From Apostichopus japonicus (taxonomy: Eukaryota; Echinodermata; Holothuroidea; Aspidochirotida; Stichopodidae): a stretch of 64,000 nt of DNA. A model generated the notes under the pieces. It had not been told where the DNA came from. It worked only from the letters and a program-made list of their open reading frames with translations, and searched no databases. Each line of letters opens with the position of its first letter. Position 1 is the first letter of the stretch. Where the stretch lies: NCBI RefSeq assembly GCF_037975245.1, contig NC_092579.1, positions 14,954,178-15,018,177 of the forward strand, in the 5' to 3' direction. A program made the position numbers and the translations under genes. This document shows, in pieces, positions 13,441-25,099 of the stretch.

Positions 13441-14483
13441 CCTACCATTCTACAATCCTTCCATCAAACCATCCTACCATCCTAACCATCTTACCATCCT
13501 TCCATTCTTCCATCTTACCATCTCACCATCTTACCATCTAACCATCCTTCCATCCTACATTTCTACTATCATACCACCTAAACATCCTACCATCTACCCA
13601 TCCTACCATTCCATCATCCTACCATTCTATCATTCTACCATCGTACCATCCCTCTATCCTTCCATCCTACCATCCTTAATTCCTACCACTCTACCATCCC
13701 TCGATCCTTCAATCCTTCCATCCTTCCATCCTAGCATCCTTACCATCTTACCATCCTTCCATCCTTCCATCCCTCCATCCTACCATCCTTTCATCCTTCC
13801 ATCCTACCATCTTACCACCATCTAACTATCCTTCCATCCTACCAACCTAAACATCTTACCATCTAACCATTCTTCCATCCGACATTTCTACCATCCTACC
13901 ATCTAAACATCCTACCATTTAACCATCCTTCCACTCTATCATCCTACCATTCTACCATGCTACAATCCTACCATCCTTCCATTCTACCATCCTACGATCC
14001 TTTCATCCTTCATCCTACCATCTAACCATCCTACTATCCAAACATCCTACCATCCTACCATCTAACCATCCTAATATTCTATCATTCTACCATCCTATCA
14101 TCCTAACATCCTACCATTTAACCAACCTACCATTCTATCATCCTACCATCCCACCATTCTACCATTCTTCCCCTTTTTATCCTACCATTCTACCAGCCTT
14201 CCATCCTACCATCTAACCATCCTACCATCTAACCATCCTACCATCTAACCATCCTACCATCTAACCATCTAACCATCCTACCATTCTATCATTCTACCAT
14301 CCTATCACCTTACCATCCTTCCATACTACCATCCTACCACCCTACCATCTATTTATCCTACCAACTTACCATCCTACCATCTAACCATCCTACCATCTAA
14401 CCCTCCTACCATTCTATCATCCTACCATTCTATCATTCTACCATCCTACCATACTACCATCTTTCCATTCTACCATCCTACTA
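13441..14483 (+). repeat. A block matching 10861-12000, left flank of the HOR array
   Basis: From the CCTTAATTCC marker at 13674 this follows 10861-12000 in order, including CCGACATTTCTACC, CCTAATATTC and CTTCCCCTTTTTATCC (14168). Both blocks lead into the CATCAACCAACC segment that opens an HOR copy. Confidence 0.78.
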
Positions 14484-16305
14484 TCCTTCCATCTAACCAT
14501 CCTACCATCAACCAACCTACCATTCTATTATTCTATCATTGTACCATACTACCAATTTTCCATCCTACCATCCTTCCATCCTACCATTCTACCATCCTTC
14601 CATTCTTCCATCCTACCATCCTTCCATCCTACCATTCTATCTTTCTACTATCCTACCATCTAACCATCCTACCATCTCACCATCTAAGCATCCTTCCATC
14701 CTACCATTTAACCATCCTGCCATCTAAACATCCTACCATCCTCTCATCCTACCATCCTTCCATCCTACCATCTTACCACACTACCATCCTTCCATCCTAC
14801 CATCTAACCATCCTACCATCCAACCATCCTACCATCCTTCTATCCTACCATCTAACCAAACTACCATCCTGCAAACCTACCATCTAACCATCCTACATTC
14901 CTTCCATGATACCATCCTTCCTTCCTACCATCTAACCATCCTATCATTCTACCATCCTACCATCCTTTCATCTTTCCATCCTACCATTCTACCATCTTTC
15001 CATCTTCCATTCTACCTTCTAACCATCCTACCATCCTACAATCCTACGATCCTTCCATCCTACCATCTTACCACACTACCATCCTACCATCTAACTATCC
15101 TACCATCCTTCCATCCTAGGATCCTTCCATCCTACCATCTTACCAAACTACCGTCCTGCAATTCTACCATCTAACCATCCTACAATCCTTCCATTATACC
15201 ATCTAACCATCCCACCATCCTTCCATCCTACATCCTGCCATCCTTCCATCCTACCATCCTTCCACTATCTAACCATCCTCCCATCCTTTCATCCTACTTT
15301 TCTACAATCTAACCATCTAACCATCTCAACATTCTATCATTCTACCATACTATCATCCTACCATCCTACCTTTCTTCCATCCTTCCATCTACCATCCTTC
15401 CATCATACCATCCTACCATCTAACCAAACTACCATCTAACCATTCTATCATCCTATCATTCTGCCAACCTACCATCCTTAATTCCTACCATCCTCATACC
15501 ATCCCTCTATACTTCCATCCTACCATCCTACCACCATCTAACCATCCTTCCATTCTTCCATCCTACCATTCTACTATCCTGCCATCTAACCATCCTACCA
15601 TCTAAGCATCCTTCCATCCTACCATTTAACCATCCTGCCATCTAAACATCCTACCATCCTCTCATCCTACCATCTTACCACACTACCATCCTTCCATCCT
15701 ACCATCTAACCATCCTACCATCCAACCATCCTACCATCCTTCCATCCTACCATCTAACCAAACTACCATCCTGCAAACCTACCATCTAACCATCCTACAT
15801 TCCTTCCATGATACCATCCTTCCTTCCTACCATCTAACCATCCTATCATTCTACCATCCTACCATCCTTTCATCTTTCCATCCTACCATTCTACCATCTT
15901 TCCATCTTTCCATTCTACCTTCTAACCATCCTACAATCCTACGATCCTTCCATCCTACCATCTTACCACACTACCATCCTGCCATCCTACCATCTAACTA
16001 TCCTACCATCCTTCCATCCTAGGATCCTTCCATCCTACCATCTTACCAAACTACCGTCCTGCAATTCTACCATCTAACCATCCTACAATCCTTCCATTAT
16101 ACCATCTAACCATCCCACCATCCTTCCATCCTACATCCTGCCATCCTTCCATCCTACCATCCTACCATCCTTCCACTATCTAACCATCCTCCCATCCTTT
16201 CATCCTACTTTTCTACAATCTAACCATCTAACCATCTCAACATTCTATCATTCTACCATACTATCATCCTACCATCCTACCTTTCTTCCATCCTTCCATC
16301 TACCA
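14484..16305 (+). repeat. HOR unit 1
   Basis: 1,822 bp. Sub-unit a carries CATCAACCAACC, CATCTAAGCATCC (14681), CCTAGGATCC (15115) and CCTTAATTCC (15476). Sub-unit b carries CATCTAAGCATCC (15599) and CCTAGGATCC (16018). It is 8 bp shorter than the other units. Confidence 0.92.
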
Positions 16306-18135
16306 TCCTTCCATCTAACCATCCTACCATCAACCAACCTACCATTCTATTATTCTATCATTGTACCATACTACCAATTTTCCATCCTACCATCCTTCCA
16401 TCCTACCATTCTACCATCCTTCCATTCTTCCATCCTACCATCTAACCATCCTACCATTCTATCTTTCTACTATCCTACCATCTAACCATCCTACCATCTC
16501 ACCATCTAAGCATCCTTCCATCCTACCATTTAACCATCCTGCCATCTAAACATCCTACCATCCTCTCATCCTACCATCCTTCCATCCTACCATCTTACCA
16601 CACTACCATCCTTCCATCCTACCATCTAACCATCCTACCATCCAACCATCCTACCATCCTTCTATCCTACCATCTAACCAAACTACCATCCTGCAAACCT
16701 ACCATCTAACCATCCTACATTCCTTCCATGATACCATCCTTCCTTCCTACCATCTAACCATCCTATCATTCTACCATCCTACCATCCTTTCATCTTTCCA
16801 TCCTACCATTCTACCAGCTTTCCATCTTCCATTCTACCTTCTAACCATCCTACCATCCTACAATCCTACGATCCTTCCATCCTACCATCTTACCACACTA
16901 CCATCCTACCATCCTACCATCTAACTATCCTACCATCCTTCCATCCTAGGATCCTTCCATCCTACCATCTTACCAAACTACCGTCCTGCAATTCTACCAT
17001 CTAACCATCCTACAATCCTTCCATTATACCATCTGACCATCCCACCATCCTTCCATCCTACATCCTGCCATCCTTCCATCCTACCATCCTTCCACTATCT
17101 AACCATCCTCCCATCCTTTCATCCTACTTTTCTACAATCTAACCATCTAACCATCTCAACATTCTATCATTCTACCATACTATCATCCTACCATCCTACC
17201 TTTCTTCCATCCTTCCATCTACCATCCTTCCATCATACCATCCTACCATCTAACCAAACTACCATCTAACCATTCTATCATCCTATCATTCTGCCAACCT
17301 ACCATCCTTAATTCCTACCATCCTCATACCATCCCTCTATACTTCCATCCTACCATCCTACCACCATCTAACCATCCTTCCATTCTTCCATCCTACCATT
17401 CTACTATCCTGCCATCTAACCATCCTACCATCTAAGCATCCTTCCATCCTACCATTTAACCATCCTGCCATCTAAACATCCTACCATCCTCTCATCCTAC
17501 CATCTTACCACACTACCATCCTCTCATCCTACCATCTAACCATCCTACCATCCAACCATCCTAACATCCTTCCATCCTACCATCTAACCAAACTACCATC
17601 CTGCAAACCTACCATCTAACCATCCTACATTCCTTCCATGATACCATCCTTCCTTCCTACCATCTAACCATCCTATCATTCTACCATCCTACCATCCTTT
17701 CATCTTTCCATCCTACCATTCTACCATCTTTCCATCTTTCCATTCTACCTTCTAACCATCCTACAATCCTACGATCCTTCCATCCTACCATCTTACCACA
17801 CTACCATCCTGCCATCCTACCATCTAACTATCCTACCATCCTTCCATCCTAGGATCCTTCCATCCTACCATCTTACCAAACTACCGTCCTGCAATTCTAC
17901 CATCTAACCATCCTACAATCCTTCCATTATACCATCTAACCATCCCACCATCCTTCCATCCTACATCCTGCCATCCTTCCATCCTACCATCCTACCATCC
18001 TTCCACTATCTAACCATCCTCCCATCCTTTCATCCTACTTTTCTACAATCTAACCATCTAACCATCTCAACATTCTATCATTCTACCATACTATCATCCT
18101 ACCATCCTACCTTTCTTCCATCCTTCCATCTACCA
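16306..18135 (+). repeat. HOR unit 2
   Basis: 1,830 bp. CATCTAAGCATCC at 16503 and 17429, CCTAGGATCC at 16945 and 17848, CCTTAATTCC at 17306. Private changes include CCAGCTTTCC near 16815 and CCATCTGACC near 17035. Confidence 0.92.
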
Positions 18136-20150
18136 TCCTTCCATCTAACCATCCTACCATCAACCAACCTACCATTCTATTATTCTATCATTGTACCATA
18201 CTACCAATTTTCCATCCTACCATCCTTCCATCCTACCATTCTACCATCCTTCCATTCTTCCATCCTACCATCTAACCATCCTACCATTCTATCTTTCTAC
18301 TATCCTACCATCTAACCATCCTACCATCTCACCATCTAAGCATCCTTCCATCCTACCATTTAACCATCCTGCCATCTAAACATCCTACCATCCTCTCATC
18401 CTACCATCCTTCCATCCTACCATCTTACCACACTACCATCCTTCCATCCTACCATCTAACCATCCTACCATCCAACCATCCTACCATCCTTCTATCCTAC
18501 CATCTAACCAAACTACCATCCTGCAAACCTACCATCTAACCATCCTACATTCCTTCCATGATACCATCCTTCCTTCCTACCATCTAACCATCCTATCATT
18601 CTACCATCCTACCATCCTTTCATCTTTCCATCCTACCATTCTACCATCTTTCCATCTTCCATTCTACCTTCTAACCATCCTACCATCCTACAATCCTACG
18701 ATCCTTCCATCCTACCATCTTACCACACTACCATCCTACCATCCTACCATCTAACTATCCTACCATCCTTCCATCCTAGGATCCTTCCATCCTACCATCT
18801 TACCAAACTACCGTCCTGCAATTCTACCATCTAACCATCCTACAATCCTTCCATTATACCATCTAACCATCCCACCATCCTTCCATCCTACATCCTGCCA
18901 TCCTTCCATCCTACCATCCTTCCACTATCTAACCATCCTCCCATCCTTTCATCCTACTTTTCTACAATCTAACCATCTAACCATCTCAACATTCTATCAT
19001 TCTACCATACTATCATCCTACCATCCTACCTTTCTTCCATCCTTCCATCTACCATCCTTCCATCATACCATCCTACCATCTAACCAAACTACCATCTAAC
19101 CATTCTATCATCCTATCATTCTGCCAACCTACCATCCTTAATTCCTACCATCCTCATACCATCCCTCTATACTTCCATCCTACCATCCTACCACCATCTA
19201 ACCATCCTTCCATTCTTCCATCCTACCATTCTACTATCCTGCCATCTAACCATCCTACCATCTAAGCATCCTTCCATCCTACCATTTAACCATCTAAACA
19301 TCCTACCATCCTCTCATCCTACCATCTTACCACACTACCATCCTTCCATCCTACCATCTAACCATCCTACCATCCAACCATCCTACCATCCTTCCATCCT
19401 ACCATCTAACCAAACTACCATCCTGCAAACCTACCATCTAACCATCCTACATTCCTTCCATGATACCATCCTTCCTTCCTACCATCTAACCATCCTATCA
19501 TTCTACCATCCTACCATCCTTTCATCTTTCCATCCTACCATTCTACCATCTTTCCATCTTTCCATTCTACCTTCTAACCATCCTACAATCCTACGATCCT
19601 TCCATCCTACCATCTTACCACACTACCATCCTGCCATCCTACCATCTAACTATCCTACCATCCTTCCATCCTAGGATCCTTCCATCCTACCATCTTACCA
19701 AACTACCGTCCTGCAATTCTACCATCTAACCATCCTACAATCCTTCCATTATACCATCTAACCATCCCACCATCCTTCCATCCTACATCCTGCCATCCTT
19801 CCATCCTACCATCCTACCATCCTTCCACTATCTAACCATCCTCCCATCCTTTCATCCTACTTTTCTACAATCTAACCATCTAACCATCTCAACATTCTAT
19901 CATTCTACCATACTATCATCCTACCATCCTACCTTTCTTCCATCCTTCCATCTACCATCCTTCCATCATACCATCCTACCATCTAACCAAACTACCATCT
20001 AACCATTCTATCATCCTATCATTCTGCCAACCTACCATCCTTAATTCCTACCATCATACCATCCTTCCATCCCTCCATACTTCCATCCTACCATCCTACC
20101 ACCATCTAACCATCCTTCCATTCTTCCATCCTACCATTCTACAATCAAAC
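18136..20150 (+). repeat. HOR unit 3 and read-out into flank
   Basis: CATCTAAGCATCC at 18333 and 19259, CCTAGGATCC at 18775 and 19670, CCTTAATTCC at 19136 and 20039. After sub-unit b it does not restart with CATCAACCAACC. It continues along the a-type path to the marker at 20039, then leaves the array. Confidence 0.88.
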
Positions 20151-21762
20151 CATCCTACCATCCTTACCATCTTACCATCCTTCCCTCCTTCCATTCTTCC
20201 ATCTTACCATCTCACCATCTTACCATCTCACCATCTTACCATCTAACCATCCTTCCATCCTACATTTCTACCATCATACCACCTAAACATCCTACCATCT
20301 ACCCATCCTACCATTCCATCCTACCATTCTATCATTCTACCATCATACCATCCCTCTATCCTTCCATCCTACCATCCTTAATTCCTACCATTCTACCATC
20401 CCTCGATCCTTCCATACTTTCATCCTACCATCCTACCACCATCTAACCATCCTACGATCCTTCCATTCTTCCATCCTTCATCCTACCCTCTAACCATCCT
20501 ACTATCCAATCATCCTACCCTCCTTCCATCCTAACATTCTGTCATTATACCATCCTGCAATCCTTTCATCCTACCATTATACCATCCTTCCAGACTTACA
20601 TCCTACAATCTAACTATCCTACCATCTAACCATTCTACCATTTAACCATCCTACCATCTAACCATTCTACCATCCTATCATTCTATCATTCTACCATCCT
20701 ATCACCTTACCATCCTTCCATCCTACCATTATACCATCTATTTATCGTACCATCTAACCATCCTACCATCTAACCATCCTACTCTCTAACCATCCTACTC
20801 TCTAACCATCCTAACATCCTTCCATCTTACAATCCTACCATCCTTCCATCCAACCATCCTACCATCTAACCGTCCTACCACTCTATCATGCTACCATTCT
20901 ATCATTCTACCATCTAACCATCCTACCATCAACCATCCTACCATCTATCATCCTATCATCCTTCCATCTTACCATCATACCATCCTTCCATCCTACCATC
21001 ATACCATCCTACCATCTAACCATCCTACCCTTCTATCATTCTATAATTCTACTATCCTACCATCCTGTCAACCTACCATCCTACAATCTCACCATCCTTC
21101 CATCTAAGCATCTTTCCATCCTTCCATTTAACCATCCTACCATCTTAACATCCTACCATCCTTCCATCCTACATTCCTACCATCCTTCCCTCCTACCATC
21201 TTACCACCCTATTATCTTACCATCCTACCATCTTACCATCCTATCATCCTACCATTCTATCATTCTACCATCATACCATCATACCATCCTACTAACCTAC
21301 CATTCTAAAATCCTTCCATCTTTCCATCCTACCATCGAACCATCCTTCCCTCCTTCCATCCTACGATCCTTCCATCCTACGATCTTACCACACTGCCATC
21401 CTACCATCTAACCATCCTACTATCCTACGATCCTTCCATCCCGCCATCCTACCATCTTACCACAAAGCCATCCTACCATCTAATCATCCTACCATCTACC
21501 CATCCTACCACTCTATCATCCATCCATTCTATCATTCTACCATTCTTAATTCCTTCTATCCTACCATCTAACCATCATACCATCTTTCCATTCTTCCATC
21601 CTACCATCCTACCATCCTTCCACCCTACCATTCTACCACCAACTAACCATCCTTCCATCCTACCATCCCAACCAACTAACCATCCTTCCAACCTTCCATC
21701 CTACCATCTCACCATCTTACCATCCTTCCATCCTTACATCCTACAACTCTACCATCTAAACA
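20151..21762 (+). repeat. Family A units, right flank of the HOR array
   Basis: 20040-20420 follows 13342-13700 (second CCTTAATTCC marker at 20376, compare 13674), so the same flank lies on both sides of the array and its outlying copy. From about 20420 to 21762 I see degenerate A units and no long repeat. The variants CCATCTCACCATCTTACC and CCTTACATCC near 21700-21735 recur at about 23145, 26390 and 28520. Confidence 0.75.
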
Positions 21763-24700
21763 TCCTACCATCTAACCATCCTACCATTCTATCATCCTAC
21801 CAATCTATCATTCTACCATGCTACCATCCTTCCATCCTACCATCTAGCCATCCTACTATCCAACCATCCTACCATTGTTCCATCCTACCATTGTTCCATC
21901 CCACCATCTAACCATATCATCCTAACATTCTATCATTCTACCATCCTATCATCCCACCCTCCCACAATTCAACCATTCTACCATTCTATCATCCTACCAT
22001 CCTACCGTTCTACCATCCTAACATCCTTCCATCTCTCCATCCTTCCATCCTACCATTCTACCATCCTTTCAGCCTTCCATCCTACCATCTAACCATCCTA
22101 CCATCTAACCATCCTACCACCTTACAATCTTACCATCCTACCATCCTTCCATTCTACCATCCTTCCATCCTTCCATCCTACCATCCTACCATCTTACCAT
22201 CTATCATCTTACCACCTTACAATCTTACCATCCTACCATCTATTCATCCTACCATCCTTTCATTCTACCATCCTTCACTCCTACCATCTAACAATCCTAC
22301 CATATAACAATCCTACCATTCTATCATCCTACCATTCTATCAATCTACCATCCTACAATCTTTGCATCCTACCATCCTTTCCTCCTAACATCCTACCATC
22401 TAAGCATCCTACCATCTAAGCATCCTTCCATCCTACCATCAAACAATCCTACCATTTAACCATCCTACCATCCTTCCATCTAATGATTCTACCATCCTTC
22501 CATCCTACTATCCTTCCATCTAACCATCATACCCTACTACCATCCTTCCATCTTACCATCCTACCATATTACCATCCTACCATTCTACCATCCTACTACC
22601 CTACCATCTATTTATCCTACCATCCTACCACCTAACCATCCTACCATCTAACCATCCTACTATCTAACCATCCTAACATCCTTCCATCCAACCATCCTAC
22701 CATCAACCATCCTACCATTCTATCATCCTATTATTTTATCATTCTACCATACTACCATGTTTCCATCCTACCATTCTACCATTCTTCCATCTTACTATCT
22801 AACCATCCTACCATTCTATCATTCTACCATCCTTTAATCTAACCATCATACCACCCTTCCATCCTACCATTATACCATCATACCATCTTTCCATCCTTCC
22901 ATCCTACCATCTAACCATCTAACTATCCTACCATCTAACCCCTACCATTCTATCATCCTACCATTCTATAATTCTACTATCCTACCATTCTACCATCCTA
23001 CAAGCTCACCATACTACCATCTAAGCATCCTTCCATCCTACCATTTAACCATCCTACAATCTAAACATCCAACCATCCTAACCAACTTACCATCCTACCA
23101 TCCTTCCATCCTACCATCTTACCATCTCACCATCTTACCATCCTTCCATCCTTACATCCTACAACTCTACCATCCTACCATCTAAAAATCCTACCATCTA
23201 ACAATCCTACCATTCTATCATCCTACCAATCTATCATTCTACCATGCTACCATCCTTCCATCCTTCATCCTACCATCTAGCCATTATACTATCCTACCAT
23301 CGTTCCATCCTACCATCGTTCCATCCTACCATCTTTCCATCCTACCATCTAACCATATCATCCTAACATTCTATCATTCTACCATCCCATCATCCCACCG
23401 TCCTAAAATTTAACCATTCTACCATTGTATCATCCTACCATCCTACGGTTCTACCATCCTAACATCCTTCCATCTCTCCATCCTTCCATCCTACCATTCT
23501 ACCATCCTTTCAGCCTTCCATCCTAACATCTAACCATCCTTCCATCTTACCATCCTACTATCTAACCATCCTACCATCCTTCCATTCTACCATCCTTCCA
23601 TCCTACCATCCTACCATCTTACCATCTATCATCTTACCACCTTACAATCTTACCATCTAACCATCCTACCATCCTTCCATTCTACCATCCTATCATCCTT
23701 CAGTCTTACCATCTAACAATCCTACCATATAACAATCCTACCATTCTATCATCCTACCATTCTATCAATCTACCATCCTACAATCTTTGATCCTACCATC
23801 CTTTCCTCCTAACATCCTACCATCTAAACATCCTACCATCTAACCATACTTCCATCCTACCATCAAACCATCCTACCATCCTTCCATCTTATGATTCTAC
23901 CATCCTTCCATCCTACTATCCTTCCATCTAACCATCATACCCTACTACCATCCTTCCATCCTACCATCTTACCATCCTACCATATTACCATTCTACCATC
24001 CTACTACCCTACCATCTATTTATCCTACCACCTCACCATCCTACCATCTAACTATCCTACTATCTAACCATCCTAACATCCTTCCATCCTACCATCCAAC
24101 CATCATACCATCTAACCATCATACCATCTAACCATCCTACCATCTAACCATCCTACTATCTAACCATCCTATCATCCTTCCATCAACCATCTAACCATCC
24201 TACCATTCTATCATCCTACTATTTTATCATTCTTCCATCCTACCATATTACCATCTTTCCATCCTACCATTCTACCATCCTTCCATCCTACCATCCTTCC
24301 ATCTACCCATCCTACCATCAACCATCCTACCATTCTATCATCCTATTATTCTATCATTCTACCATACTACCATCTTTCCATCCTACCATTCTACCATCCT
24401 TCCATTCTTCAATCTTACTATCTAACCATCCTACCATTCTATCATTCTACCATCCTTCAATCTAACCATCATACCACCCTTCCATCCTACCATTATACCA
24501 CCATACCATCTTTCCATCCTTCCATCTAACTATCCTACCATCTAACCATCCTACCATCTAACCATCCTACCATTCTATCATCCTACCATTCTATCATTCT
24601 ACTATCCTACCATCCTACCATTCTACCATCTTACCATCCTACAAGCACACCATACTACCATCTAAGCATCCTTCCATCCTTCCATCCTACCATTTAACCA

Positions 24701-25099
24701 TCCTACAATCTAAATATCCTACCATCCTTCCATCCTACCATCCTAGAATCCTACCATCTTACCACCCTACCATCCTGCCATCTAACCATCCTACCATCTA
24801 ACTATCCTACCATTCTACCATCCCACTATCCTACCATTATACCATCTTTTCATCCTACCATCTAACCATCCTACCATCAAACCATCTTTCCCTCCTTCCA
24901 TCCTTTGATCCTTCCATCCTTCTATCCTACCATCTTACCACACTACCATCCTGCCATCCTACCATCTAACCATCCTACTATCAAACCATCCTACCATTGT
25001 ACGATCCTTCCATCCTACCATCTTACTACACTACCATCCTGCAATCCTACCATCTAACCATCCAACCATCCTTCAATCCTACTATCCTTCCATCCTTCA
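21763..25099 (+). repeat. 3.3-kb tandem A block, copy 1
   Basis: Anchors recur downstream: CATGCTACC 21817 to 25154 (3,337 bp) and 23243 to 26486 (3,243 bp), and CCCTACTACC about 22530 to 25792 and 23941 to 27189. The offset falls by 94 bp because copy 2 lacks a segment near 25370 that in copy 1 contains CCATCTCTCC and CCTTTCAGCC. Each block holds two related sub-blocks of roughly 1.4 and 1.9 kb. Confidence 0.9.

Larger units (their letters stand above)
14484..20150 (+). repeat. 1.83-kb dimeric higher-order-repeat array (three units)
   Basis: Three consecutive near-identical units with periods of 1,822 and 1,830 bp. The CCTTAATTCC marker falls at 15476, 17306 and 19136, exactly 1,830 bp apart. 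A second marker, CCTAGGATCC, falls at 15115, 16018, 16945, 17848, 18775 and 19670, with intervals of 903, 927, 903, 927 and 895. Each unit is therefore a dimer of two related sub-units of about 903 and 927 bp. The last interval is 8 bp short because CATCCTGC was lost near 19290. The array exits at about 20040-20150 into sequence shared with 13342-13440. Confidence 0.95.

Noticed and set aside
14484-20150. CRISPR-like regular spacing
   Set aside because: Markers are regular, but there are no unique spacers between identical 20-40-bp repeats; everything between markers is the same satellite.
6599-20390. TTAATT landmark as a promoter or TATA-like element
   Set aside because: It is inherited through block duplications and has no gene downstream, so it is treated as a duplication marker only.
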